The notes under the pieces: model-generated
Databases searched by the model: none
What the model saw: only the letters and a program-made list of their open reading frames with translations
What the model was told of the DNA's origin: nothing
Position numbers and translations under genes: made by a program
In this document: piece after piece, positions 15,517 to 23,651 of the stretch
Numbering within the stretch: position 1 is the first letter of the stretch
Layout of the letters: every line of letters starts with the position of its first letter
Assembly: GCA_036258055.1 (NCBI GenBank)
Contig: DATAEK010000361.1
Location: forward strand, 1-24,100
Length of the DNA: 24,100 nt
Reading direction: 5' to 3'
Source of the DNA: DATAEK01 sp036258055
Lineage (GTDB): Bacteria > Acidobacteriota > Vicinamibacteria > Vicinamibacterales > 2-12-FULL-66-21

Positions 15517-15532
15517 TGGCACCTGCGTTGCT
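15517..15532 (+). promoter_or_regulatory. Near-consensus sigma-54 promoter (-24/-12)
   Basis: TGGCACCTGCGTTGCT matches the sigma-54 consensus TGGCACG-N4-TTGCW at all fixed positions but one, with GG and GC spaced by 10 nt. It lies in the non-coding gap between the amidase and the outer-membrane protein gene, on the correct strand, and predicts transcription from about 15543, 60 nt before the start codon. It needs an enhancer-binding activator; none is encoded in this window. Confidence 0.58.
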
Positions 15533-15549
15533 GACTTGACCTGCCAGCG

Positions 15550-15590
15550 CCGTTGAGCGTGTCGGGCCCTGTGCGGTCTCCGCGCAACGG
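15550..15590 (+). promoter_or_regulatory. Leader hairpin abutting the ribosome-binding site
   Basis: CCGTTGAGCG (15550-15559) pairs with CGCGCAACGG (15581-15590) in 9 of 10 positions across a 21-nt loop. The last two G residues of the stem are the first two of GGGAG (15589-15593), the Shine-Dalgarno of the gene at 15603. Folding could therefore modulate translation of the predicted sigma-54 transcript. Confidence 0.35.
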
Positions 15591-15602
15591 GAGTAGTGGA
15601 CG

Positions 15603-16205
15603 ATGCGACGATTGGTAATCGCGGCCGGTGTGATGGCGGCTGCGTTGGCGGTGCCGGCTGCAGCCCGGGCACAGAACAGTCAAATCCAGGGATTCGGCGG
15701 TCTCACGTTCGGTGACGTCACAGCGAGCAGCGCCTTCGGTGGCAGCATCGCTGTGCCGCTGTCGGACAACATGCAGATCGTTGGCGAGGGCGGCCGCATG
15801 ACGAACATCCTTCCGTCGCTCGTCGGCACTGTCGTCGACTTCACGCCATTCGATCTGCACGTGTCCGCGTGGTACGGGCAAGCGGGCGTGCGGTTCATCG
15901 GGTCCTCGCACCGCGCGATCCGGCCGTACGCAGAAGCCACCGCGGGCTTTGCAAGGCTCAGAACCGGGTACGGCGGTTTCGAATCGTCCGCCGATGCCAT
16001 CGTGGATGCAGCCCTTGGCGTTCTCGATACGACCAAGCCGCTTGTCGGTGTCGGCAGCGGCGTGATCGTGCAGGGCGGCCCGGTGTTCCTCGATCTCGGC
16101 TATCGCTACAGCAAGATCTTCGCGGGTAATTCTCTGCAGGGCCTGCTCGTGGGCGGGGATGTGAGTGTGAACCAGGTCAGGATCGGGGCGGGGGTTCGCT
16201 TTTAG
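15603..16205 (+). CDS. Outer-membrane beta-barrel-like protein
   Basis: The 200-residue product has a standard signal peptide ending AARAQ (cleavage near residue 23) and a mature part made of alternating strands: QIQGFGGLTFGDV, SAFGGSIAVPLSDNMQIVGEGG, FDLHVSAWYGQAGVRFIG, IRPYAEATAGFARLR, LVGVGSGVIVQGGPVFLDLGYRYSKIF, and a last strand QVRIGAGVRF that ends in Phe, the outer-membrane insertion signature. Size fits an 8-stranded OmpA/OmpW-like barrel. No specific porin or enzyme motif is seen; a structural or small-molecule-binding role is as likely as transport. A sigma-54 promoter and a leader hairpin precede it, so expression is probably conditional. Its TAG stop overlaps the stop codon of the converging GNAT gene. 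Confidence 0.85.
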   Translation: MRRLVIAAGVMAAALAVPAAARAQNSQIQGFGGLTFGDVTASSAFGGSIAVPLSDNMQIVGEGGRMTNILPSLVGTVVDFTPFDLHVSAWYGQAGVRFIGSSHRAIRPYAEATAGFARLRTGYGGFESSADAIVDAALGVLDTTKPLVGVGSGVIVQGGPVFLDLGYRYSKIFAGNSLQGLLVGGDVSVNQVRIGAGVRF

Positions 16206-17086
16206 CCTTGCTGATCGCCCCGCGAGCTCTTAGAGATGCCTGCCTCTCTGACCAGCACCGCGCGCACGTACAAGACGCCGAAGCCGAAGCGCTGCGCATT
16301 CTCCTGCGACTTCGATCCCGGCTGGGTCGTGACCACGGCGACGTCGCATCCCTGCGCCGCGGCGTCCTTCAAGCGCTCGCGGAAGAGCGCGCTCTGCACG
16401 CCCTTTCGCCGGTGCTGGGGCAGTGTTGCCGCCCCGCTCAACTGGGCGACGCCATCCCACAGGCGCAGCGCGCCGCCGCCGGCGATCTCGCCGTCGCGCC
16501 GAGCGAGATACAAGCGGACCCCCACGACCGACATCATGTCGCCGTACGCCCGTTCGATGGCTTCACGCTCGAACGATTCATGGCTGGGTGGTCCGTCGAA
16601 GATATCCGGTGTCAGGAAGCCGGTGATGACCGTGTCGCGCCATGCCGGCACTTCGTCAGGGCCCGCTCGATCGATTCGCGTCGAGGCGTCCCCACCACTA
16701 CCCAGTTGTGCGAGCGACGCGTCGTCGAGCGCGAGTCCCAACACGTTCTCGAATCCCACGAGGCGGTACCCGCGTTCGGTCAGCAGCCGGGGCACTGACG
16801 GATCTCCCAGCGAGGCAAACTCGACTTGCACCGGTGCATCACGCTTGTCGAACTCCCGCTCGAGGTGGTCGAGGAAGGTGGTGTCAGGTGGTTCGGCGAA
16901 CCCGAGGCCCGCGACCTTGTTGGACGGCGCGCCGTGGCCCGCGAATGTCGCGACCCCTCCGCCGATTCGGATGCACACCGCTTCGCCGTCAGGCAGCCGC
17001 CGTGAGGCCGCCTGACCGATCTGCTCCATGAGCGAGGCTTCCGCAGCCTCGATCCGTTTCGCCAGGCTTGCCGTTCCAAACACCAT
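16202..17086 (-). CDS. GNAT family acetyltransferase, two-domain
   Basis: Start at the ATG 17086 (AAGG five nt upstream) gives 294 residues. The N-terminal 120 residues are an incomplete GNAT-like fold (FAEPPDTTFLDHLEREF...VQVEFASLGDPSVPRLLTERGYRLVGFENVLGLAL) and the C-terminal part is a complete domain: RIDRAGPDEVPAWRDTVITGFL, YLARRDGEIAGGGALRLWDGVAQLSGAATLPQHRRKGVQSALFRERL with the CoA loop H225-RRKGVQ231, and QENAQRFGFGVLYVRAVLVR. It is cytoplasmic; the acceptor is unknown. It begins 35 nt after the SecA-like gene and is probably cotranscribed. The open frame continues upstream to 17647 inside the SecA gene, which I reject. Its TAA stop overlaps the stop of the converging outer-membrane gene by 3 nt. 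Confidence 0.86.
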   Translation of the reverse strand: MVFGTASLAKRIEAAEASLMEQIGQAASRRLPDGEAVCIRIGGGVATFAGHGAPSNKVAGLGFAEPPDTTFLDHLEREFDKRDAPVQVEFASLGDPSVPRLLTERGYRLVGFENVLGLALDDASLAQLGSGGDASTRIDRAGPDEVPAWRDTVITGFLTPDIFDGPPSHESFEREAIERAYGDMMSVVGVRLYLARRDGEIAGGGALRLWDGVAQLSGAATLPQHRRKGVQSALFRERLKDAAAQGCDVAVVTTQPGSKSQENAQRFGFGVLYVRAVLVREAGISKSSRGDQQG

Positions 17087-17121
17087 CGTGCCTTGAACGA
17101 TACACCGGGTCGAGATGGTGG

Positions 17122-19566
17122 TCAGCCGCGTCTTGATGCCGACCGTGACTTCAACCATCGACGCACGAAGACGATCGCCGTGCCAATTGCGGTGACGGGC
17201 AGGTAGATGGCCGCCAGAAGCCCGACGGCTCCCGCGGCGCCGATGTTGCGGCTGGCGAGCAGCGACAGGCCGAGAGTGGAGAACGGGTTGTCGTTCACGA
17301 GATAGGTCCAGGTCGACGACGATCGGCCGATGCCGGCTGCGGCGAGATCGATGCGCCCATCCGCGGTGACCTCGAGACGCTCGAAGAGCTGCACGGCCTC
17401 GGCGCGCACACGGTCCATCATTGTCTTGAAGCCCTCGACCAGTTGACGGTTGAACTCTGCGATCGGCTCGCGTCCCCCGTAACGCTGGAGGTGGATGCCT
17501 TCCCGGATGTCTTCGATGAGCGCGAGATGATCCGACCATCCGCGATCGAGCGCGTGCATGAGCACGGCCTGCTCGGCCTGGCGAGTCGCATCCGCGCCCG
17601 CGGCGCCGGCGAGTCTGGCGTAGTGTTCGGGCGCTTCGCTGGCGCAAATATCCGGATCCGCGTCGTCCTCGAGCAGCGATTCGCGCCAGTCGTAGGCGAT
17701 GCGACGCTGATCTTCGACAAGCGCTGAGTACTTCCAGAGAGTGCGGCGGATCTCGAAATTCTGGCCCTCCACGATGCGCTGAGCGCGCGCGATCTCGCGC
17801 GCGACGATCGGATCCCTGACGGGTCCCGCCTGACGCGCCGGCCGGTGCGCGGCCGGGATCAGGGATATGACGCCGTAGCGCTGGATGAGATCGTCTTCAA
17901 GGCTGATGAAGAATCGCGACGTGCCCGGATCGCCTTGCCTGCCCGCGCGTCCGCGCAGCTGATCGTCGATGCGCCGGCTTTCGTGGCGGTTCGTGCCGAT
18001 GACGTAGAGTCCCCCAAGCGCCAGCACCGCCGTCCGCTGCTGTTCGTCGCCGCCACCGAGCACGATGTCGGTCCCCCGTCCGGCCATGTTCGTCGAGATC
18101 GTCAACGCACCGAGCGTGCCCGCGCGGCCGATGATCTGCGCCTCGTACGCATCCTGACGGGCGTTCAGCACGTTCAGGGACAAACCTCGCGCGGTGAGGA
18201 GCGCGGCGAGCTCCTCCGATTCCCGCACGCTGGCCGTTCCGACGAGCACCGGCCGGCCCGTCGCGTGCACGGCCGTGATCTCCTCGACGAGCGCCGCTGT
18301 CTTCGCCGCCCGATCGGCAAAGACGACATCGTCTTCGTCGGAGCGAAGGCAGACGCGATTCGTGGGAAAGACAACCGTCGTCAACCCGAAAAACGCGTGA
18401 AATTCTTCAGCAGCTGTTTCCGCCGTCGCCGTCATTCCTGCCAGACCACCGTAGAGCGCGACGAAATGCTGGAGAGGAATCGAGCCGAGGATCCGCCCTT
18501 CGAGCCGAATTGCCACGCCTTCCTTGGCCTCGACCGCGGGCTGGATGCCGTGCGGCCAGCGACGGTTGTCCGCGACCCGGCCGGTCCATTCGTCCACGAT
18601 CTCGACGCGACCGTCCCTGACAACGTAGTCGCGATCGCGACGGAGCAGCGTCTCCGCGTGGAGAGCAACATGCACGGCGCTGAGGAGCAGGTGGTTCGAT
18701 TGATCGTCGAGGCGCGCGTTCAACAGACTGCCGGCGTGCCGGAATCCCGCCTCGGTCAGGACCACCGTGCGGCCGTACTCGTCCGCCGTGTAATCCACGT
18801 GCGATCTGAGCCGCCGGACGACACTGGCGAGCGCGACAGGATCGACGTCTGGCGATGGTGCATCGCTGGCGATCACGAGCGGGACGCGGGCTTCGTCGAT
18901 GAGGATGAAGTCCGCTTCGTCCACGATGGCGAACTCGTGGCCGCGATGCACGACGTGCGAGGGGTCCTCGGCGGTATGGTCGCGGAGGAAATCGAATCCG
19001 GCCTCCTTGGCCGTCACGTAGGTAACGTCGCACGCGTAGGCGCGCCGGCGAGCGTCGCGCGAAAGCCCCTCGATCACGAACGCCGGTTCCAACTCGAAGG
19101 CGCGATACAACGGAGCCATCCACTCCGCGTCTCGTCGGGCCAGGTAGTCGTTCGCGGTGAAGACATGCACGCCGCGGCCATCGAGGGCGCGGACCAGAGC
19201 AGCGAGCGCCGCGACCAGGGTCTTGCCTTCGCCCGTGGCGAGCTGGACGAGTTTTCGCCGGTGCATCGCCACTGCCGCCGCCATCTGCACGTCGAAGGGG
19301 CGCATCCCCAGGACGCGGGCCGCGATCTCACGTGCCACGGCGAGGACTTCGGGCATCAGCGCGTCGAGTGGTTCACCATCGCGGGCCCGTTGACGAAGCG
19401 ATCGGGCGGCGGCGCGCAACTCGTTTTCGGTTGATGCGGTGGCGCCGATCGCGTCAATCGTGCGGACGGCGTCATCGTAAGGCCGTACGTCGTATTCAAC
19501 GGGAGCGCCCGTGATGTGCCGGTAGGTCTCGTGCAGCGTGTCGGCGAGTGACCACTCGCGTGGCAT
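17122..19566 (-). CDS. SecA-like preprotein translocase ATPase with C-terminal membrane segment
   Basis: From the ATG at 19566 the product is 814 residues; the frame also allows a TTG start at 19614. SecA motor motifs are intact: QLATGEGKTL (Walker A, near 110), FTANDYLARRDAEWM, DVTYVTAKEAGFDFLRD, VDEADFILIDEARVPL (Walker B, 215), a cross-linking-domain region with RDRDYVVRDGRVEIVDEWTGR and VEAKEGV, LAGMTATA, STNMAGRGTDIVLGGG (near 490) and IGTNRHESRRIDDQLRGRAGRQGDPG. The C-terminal linker and Cys/His zinc tail of housekeeping SecA are missing. Instead residues of about 775-802 (IGAAGAVGLLAAIYLPVTAI...) form a membrane segment followed by a basic tail. It is therefore an accessory SecA paralogue, probably tethered to the membrane. 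No SecY, chaperone or obvious substrate gene is adjacent; a GNAT gene follows. Confidence 0.9.
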   Translation of the reverse strand: MPREWSLADTLHETYRHITGAPVEYDVRPYDDAVRTIDAIGATASTENELRAAARSLRQRARDGEPLDALMPEVLAVAREIAARVLGMRPFDVQMAAAVAMHRRKLVQLATGEGKTLVAALAALVRALDGRGVHVFTANDYLARRDAEWMAPLYRAFELEPAFVIEGLSRDARRRAYACDVTYVTAKEAGFDFLRDHTAEDPSHVVHRGHEFAIVDEADFILIDEARVPLVIASDAPSPDVDPVALASVVRRLRSHVDYTADEYGRTVVLTEAGFRHAGSLLNARLDDQSNHLLLSAVHVALHAETLLRRDRDYVVRDGRVEIVDEWTGRVADNRRWPHGIQPAVEAKEGVAIRLEGRILGSIPLQHFVALYGGLAGMTATAETAAEEFHAFFGLTTVVFPTNRVCLRSDEDDVVFADRAAKTAALVEEITAVHATGRPVLVGTASVRESEELAALLTARGLSLNVLNARQDAYEAQIIGRAGTLGALTISTNMAGRGTDIVLGGGDEQQRTAVLALGGLYVIGTNRHESRRIDDQLRGRAGRQGDPGTSRFFISLEDDLIQRYGVISLIPAAHRPARQAGPVRDPIVAREIARAQRIVEGQNFEIRRTLWKYSALVEDQRRIAYDWRESLLEDDADPDICASEAPEHYARLAGAAGADATRQAEQAVLMHALDRGWSDHLALIEDIREGIHLQRYGGREPIAEFNRQLVEGFKTMMDRVRAEAVQLFERLEVTADGRIDLAAAGIGRSSSTWTYLVNDNPFSTLGLSLLASRNIGAAGAVGLLAAIYLPVTAIGTAIVFVRRWLKSRSASRRG

Positions 19567-19704
19567 CACGATCGAGTGTAGCCGGATCTCGGCATGGGCG
19601 TCGCCGTTGTTCAAGGGACCAGGCCAACCTGTATTGGGACGAACGGTCGATTGCAGGGGACAACAGTTGCAGGCAGAAATCGCACTGGATCGGCCGGGCC
19701 TAGC

Positions 19705-19722
19705 GTGCTAGTTTTCTAGCAC
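19705..19722. promoter_or_regulatory. Perfect palindrome abutting the permease ribosome-binding site
   Basis: GTGCTAG and CTAGCAC are perfect 7-bp inverted arms around TTTT. The last base is directly followed by the Shine-Dalgarno AAAAGGAG (19723-19730). It is either a repressor operator near the transcription start or a messenger hairpin next to the ribosome-binding site. The inner TAG...CTA resembles the palindrome over the padR start at 1741-1759. Confidence 0.45.
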
Positions 19723-19738
19723 AAAAGGAGTCTGACCC

Positions 19739-22207
19739 ATGTGGATGCGCGAGCTCCGATATGCGGTACGCATGTTCGCCGGAACACCCGGTTTCACGCT
19801 CGTAGCGCTCGTCACGCTCGCGCTCGGCATCGGCGCGAATACTGCGATCTTCAGCGTCATCGATACTGTGCTGTTGAGACGCGCGCCACTTCCGGGGGTC
19901 GATCGACTGGCGGTCGTCTGGGAGACCGATCGCAACACCGGCACGTTCAGGGAACCCGGCTCGTTACCCGACTTCCTCGACTATCGTCAACGCAGCCGGC
20001 GCATCGAGGAGCTCGCCGCGTTCATCGCCAACGAAGTGAACTACACGCCCGAGCAAGGGGAGCCCGCCCGCCTGCAGGCGCTGGCGATCACCGCCGAGTT
20101 CCTGCCGGCGCTCGGCATTCAACCGGCCATCGGGCGAGGGTTCACGGCGGCAGAGGCGCTACCTGGCGGTCCGGCCGTCGCCGTCCTGAGCGACGCCCTG
20201 TGGGCGCGTCTCTTCGATCGCGACCGATCGATTCTCGGCCGGACGATTCGCATCGACGATCAGCAGGTCACCGTCATCGGCGTGCTCCCACGTGGGGCGG
20301 ACTTCGGGGTTTTCCAGATTCTTCGCGCGGCCGATTACTCGCGGTCCTTCGCCGATCGCGGCGCCCGCGCCGGCGTCGATATCTGGCTGCCGCTCCAGGC
20401 CAACGCCGCCTCGCTGCCGCGCAGCACACATCCAATCTTCATGGTGGCGCGGCTCAACGACAGCGTCGCATCGCTCCAACAGGAGATGGCCGGCATCGCC
20501 GTGGACCTCGAGCGCGGATACCCGGAAAATGCCGCCCGCGGGATCTTCGTCGAGCCGTTGAGCCGCATCGTGTTCGGGCCAGTGCGTCCGGCATTGCTCG
20601 TGCTTCTCGCGGCCGTAGGCCTCGTCCTGCTCGTCGCCTGCGCCAACGTCGCCAATCTCCTGCTCGCGCGTGGTACCTCGCGACGCCGCGAAGTTGCCGT
20701 ACGGACCGCACTCGGCGCCGACGGGCGGACGCTTGCCCGTCAGTTCGCCGCCGAGGGTCTGCTCCTGGCTCTTGCGGCGGCGGCGCTCGGCGTGACCGTC
20801 GCCTACGGCGGCGTCCGACTCCTGGTCGCGCTGGCCCCGGCCGACATCCCACGGATCGCCGACGCCGGCGTCGATCTTCGCGTGTTGACGGTCACGCTCG
20901 TCGTGTCGATTCTCGCGGGCCTTGCGTTCGGGATGATCCCGACGCTCCAGGCCAGGCGGGTGGACGTGCAGGCGTCGTTGAAAGGCGAGGGCCGAAATGC
21001 TGCTGGTGGTCGCGAGCGCACGCGAGTGCGCTCGGTGCTCGTCGTCGTGGAGTTTGCGCTCGCGGTGATGCTCGCGATCGCGGCCGCGCTCCTGACCCGC
21101 AGTTTCTGGCGGCTGAATCAGGTCGACGCCGGCTTCCAGACGGCTGGTGTTCTCAAGGCCGAGTACCAATTGCCGCCCAGCCGCTACCCTGTCAACTTCT
21201 CGCGGTTCCCGGACTTCAAGGAAATGCACGCGTTCACGCATCGACTGATCGATCGCGTGAAGCCGCTCCCCGGTGTCCAGTCGGTGGCGGTCGCGGGCAA
21301 CCATCCGCTTGATCCCGGCTTCACGAATTCGTTCGTCGTTGTCGGACGCGAGGCTGAAGCGCGCAACTGGCCCGAGATCTCGATCCGTCGCGTGACGCCC
21401 GATTACTTCCGGACGATGGCGGTGCCGCTGGTGAAGGGGCGCCTCATCGGCGAAGCCGACGGCACGTTCGCGCCGCCGGTGCTGCTGGTCAACGAAGCCG
21501 CGGCACAGCGCTTCTTCGGCGAACGCGACCCGCTGGGCAAACAGATTCGTTTCTGGGGCGCCTCGCGCACCATCGTGGGCATTGTCGGCAACGAGCGGTT
21601 CCACGGGCTCGCCGAAGCGCCGCCGCCGGCGGTGTACGCCCCGCTCGACCAGACGCCGTCCGCGAATGGCGCCGGAGCATTGCTGGTGCGAACGGCCGGC
21701 AATCCGGCGGCGCTGACGTCCGCCGTCCGAGGCGCGATCCACGCCGAGGATCCGGGATTGGCGGTCTTCGGCCTGGAGCCTCTCGCGGAGACGGCGTCCC
21801 GGACGATTGCTGAGAAGCGCTTCACGATGCTCGTTCTGGGGCTGCTCGCAAGCGTGGCGCTGCTCCTGGCAGGCGCGGGAATCCACGGCGTGCTGAGCTA
21901 CACCGTCAGTCAGCGGACTCGCGAGATTGGGATCCGCGTTGCACTCGGGGCCCAGCCAGGGCGCGTCGTGGCGCTGGTGGTTGGCGAGGGGTTGCGCCTG
22001 GCCGCGCTCGGGACGCTTCTGGGCGTCGTCGGCGCATGGGCTCTCACGCGTCTGATTTCGGGGCTGCTCTACGGTGTGACGGCCACCGATCCGATCACGT
22101 TCGCGGCGGTGCCGCTGCTGCTGGCCGTCGTCGCCGTCATCGCGAGCCTCGTGCCCGCCCGCCGGGCCACACGCGTGGATCCGGTGATGGCGCTTCGCGC
22201 TGAGTGA
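19739..22207 (+). CDS. ADOP-type ABC transporter permease (MacB/FtsX family), complete
   Basis: The 822-residue product is a full-length duplicated permease. The order is: membrane helix 1 (TLVALVTLALGIGANTAIFSVI), first MacB periplasmic domain (45-275), FtsX domain 1 (three helices, about 285-400, with RGTSRRREVAVRTALGA), a central helix (LVVVEFALAVMLAIAAALL), second periplasmic domain (450-680), and FtsX domain 2 (about 700-815, with SQRTREIGIRVALGAQPGRV) ending PARRATRVDPVMALRAE. It lacks the charged N-terminal segment of the other permease in this window. Start ATG follows AAAAGGAG by 8 nt. No ATPase, membrane-fusion protein or PadR gene is adjacent, which is normal for ADOP proteins; the ATPase at 7380-8117 is a candidate partner (inference). 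Substrate is unknown. Confidence 0.95.
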   Translation: MWMRELRYAVRMFAGTPGFTLVALVTLALGIGANTAIFSVIDTVLLRRAPLPGVDRLAVVWETDRNTGTFREPGSLPDFLDYRQRSRRIEELAAFIANEVNYTPEQGEPARLQALAITAEFLPALGIQPAIGRGFTAAEALPGGPAVAVLSDALWARLFDRDRSILGRTIRIDDQQVTVIGVLPRGADFGVFQILRAADYSRSFADRGARAGVDIWLPLQANAASLPRSTHPIFMVARLNDSVASLQQEMAGIAVDLERGYPENAARGIFVEPLSRIVFGPVRPALLVLLAAVGLVLLVACANVANLLLARGTSRRREVAVRTALGADGRTLARQFAAEGLLLALAAAALGVTVAYGGVRLLVALAPADIPRIADAGVDLRVLTVTLVVSILAGLAFGMIPTLQARRVDVQASLKGEGRNAAGGRERTRVRSVLVVVEFALAVMLAIAAALLTRSFWRLNQVDAGFQTAGVLKAEYQLPPSRYPVNFSRFPDFKEMHAFTHRLIDRVKPLPGVQSVAVAGNHPLDPGFTNSFVVVGREAEARNWPEISIRRVTPDYFRTMAVPLVKGRLIGEADGTFAPPVLLVNEAAAQRFFGERDPLGKQIRFWGASRTIVGIVGNERFHGLAEAPPPAVYAPLDQTPSANGAGALLVRTAGNPAALTSAVRGAIHAEDPGLAVFGLEPLAETASRTIAEKRFTMLVLGLLASVALLLAGAGIHGVLSYTVSQRTREIGIRVALGAQPGRVVALVVGEGLRLAALGTLLGVVGAWALTRLISGLLYGVTATDPITFAAVPLLLAVVAVIASLVPARRATRVDPVMALRAE

Positions 22208-22228
22208 TGGACTGATCGCGCATCACTC
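22202..22228. terminator. Weak hairpin at the end of the permease gene
   Basis: GAGTGATG (22202-22209) and CATCACTC (22221-22228) are perfect 8-bp inverted arms with an 11-nt loop. The first arm includes the stop codon TGA. There is no T-run on either side, so it is only a possible terminator between the two converging genes. Confidence 0.3.
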
Positions 22229-22241
22229 GACGAGGAATGGG

Positions 22242-23546
22242 CTAGTCGACGCGTGGCGGCTCGATCAGGCCGTCGGCGACGTCGAGCGCGAGCGGCGGCG
22301 GCTCAAATTCGATCAAGTACTCGAACTGCGACCGGAACTCCTCCAGCGAGACGCCGGCAGTTGCGGCGAACTTCGCGAGCTCGTGCGGATCCTCGAAGTC
22401 GTCGCGGCGGAGCCTGATCATGTAGCGCCGAGCGATGGCGTACCGCGTCGAATGGATATCAACCAGACGCAGGCGAGTCCGTCCCGTATTGGGATCCAGC
22501 ATGTCCTTGAACGGAACCGCGACGAAGTGCCCCGCCTGCACCGTAATCATGACGGCGTTGCCGCCGCCCAGCAGGAATTTCGTGGCGCAGTAGCCGAGGT
22601 CGCGCGTGTATTCCATGTCGAGCGGGATCGGATCGGCGCACCGCAGCTCGTAGCCGATGTTCTTGGCGCCAATGGTTGTCTTGATCCCGACCTCACGCAG
22701 GCGTTTCTGGACTTGGGCCTTCAGGATCTCCCCGATGTTGATCTCATCGAGGCGGACGTGACCGTGCGCGTCGCGCTCCACGTCGTGGACCTGCGCCAGA
22801 TCTTCCGGTTCGAGACCGAGCACGAGACCTTCGGCGATCACGGCAACGCCGTCGCGTCGGCCATAGCTCAAGCGCTTGACGATGGCCCCCACCAGCGTGT
22901 CCACGATCGCTTTGAGGCGGATTTGGCGGCCTGCGAACTCCTCCGGGATGAGCGTGAGCGTGGCCCCCGCCGCTTTGCCGATGCCGAGCGCCAGGTGCCC
23001 GGCCTTGCGCCCCATCGCGATGACGAAGTACCAGTGCGAGGTCGTCTTGGCGTCCACCATCAGGTTCTTGACGATCTCGACCCCGTTATGGCGCGCCGTC
23101 TGGAAGCCGAAGGTGTCGACATAGGGGGCCAGATCCAGATCGTTGTCGATCGTCTTCGGCACGTGCACGACCTGGATCCGCCCGGCTGCCTTCTCCTCGA
23201 GCTTCATCGCGGAGTAGGCGGTGTCGTCGCCGCCGATGGTGATGAGCATCGACACGTCGAGCCGGAGCAGTGAGATGACCGACGCTTCGAGCTGGGCCGG
23301 GTCGCGAGTTGGATTGGCGCGCGAGATGCCGATATGCGATCCGCCGCGGAAGTGAATCCGGCTGACGTGCTCGATCTCGAGCGGCTGCACGTGTTCGATG
23401 TTGCCCTGCATGATCCACTCGAAGCCGTCACGGATGCCGACCACTTCGACCTCTTCGAGCCGGCCGCGGATCGTCGCGGCGCTGATCACGCTGTTGATGC
23501 CCGGCGCCGGACCGCCGCCGACGAGAATGCCCATTCGTTTCGTCAC
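22242..23546 (-). CDS. 6-phosphofructokinase, PPi-dependent type
   Basis: The 434-residue product starts at a GTG (23546) with AGGA 7 nt upstream; ATG at 23534 is an alternative. Family motifs are MGILVGGGPAPGINSVI (5-21), ITIGGDDTAYSA (103-112), VPKTIDNDLD (129-138) with the catalytic Asp, AMGRKAGHLALGIG (177-190), and a C-terminal substrate region with EYTRDLGY. ATP-dependent enzymes have GGDG and P-G-TIDND; here the Asp in GGDD (D108) and the Lys in PKTIDND (K131) are the residues that mark pyrophosphate-dependent enzymes. It should interconvert fructose 6-phosphate and fructose 1,6-bisphosphate in the cytoplasm, reversibly. The length matches a long-clade PFK with a C-terminal extension of about 80 residues. 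It stands alone; neighbours do not belong to glycolysis. Confidence 0.92.
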   Translation of the reverse strand: MTKRMGILVGGGPAPGINSVISAATIRGRLEEVEVVGIRDGFEWIMQGNIEHVQPLEIEHVSRIHFRGGSHIGISRANPTRDPAQLEASVISLLRLDVSMLITIGGDDTAYSAMKLEEKAAGRIQVVHVPKTIDNDLDLAPYVDTFGFQTARHNGVEIVKNLMVDAKTTSHWYFVIAMGRKAGHLALGIGKAAGATLTLIPEEFAGRQIRLKAIVDTLVGAIVKRLSYGRRDGVAVIAEGLVLGLEPEDLAQVHDVERDAHGHVRLDEINIGEILKAQVQKRLREVGIKTTIGAKNIGYELRCADPIPLDMEYTRDLGYCATKFLLGGGNAVMITVQAGHFVAVPFKDMLDPNTGRTRLRLVDIHSTRYAIARRYMIRLRRDDFEDPHELAKFAATAGVSLEEFRSQFEYLIEFEPPPLALDVADGLIEPPRVD

Positions 23547-23651
23547 GAACTCATCCTACTGCGGAACCGGCATCGCCGTCAGGTGAGCCCAGGCTGGGCC
23601 GCGGGCCGTGAGCCTCGGATTTCGGGCTCGCCTCGTCGTGAGCGTGGCAAA

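Noticed and set aside
17845..19434. Long open frame of 529 codons on the plus strand inside the SecA-like gene
   Set aside because: It is the antisense of a gene with clear SecA motifs, it is rich in Arg/Asp/Val from high-GC codons, and it has no recognisable domain or ribosome-binding site.
20159..21886. Long open frame of 575 codons on the minus strand inside the second permease
   Set aside because: Antisense shadow of the ADOP permease, with Arg/Glu/Gln-rich composition and no domain.
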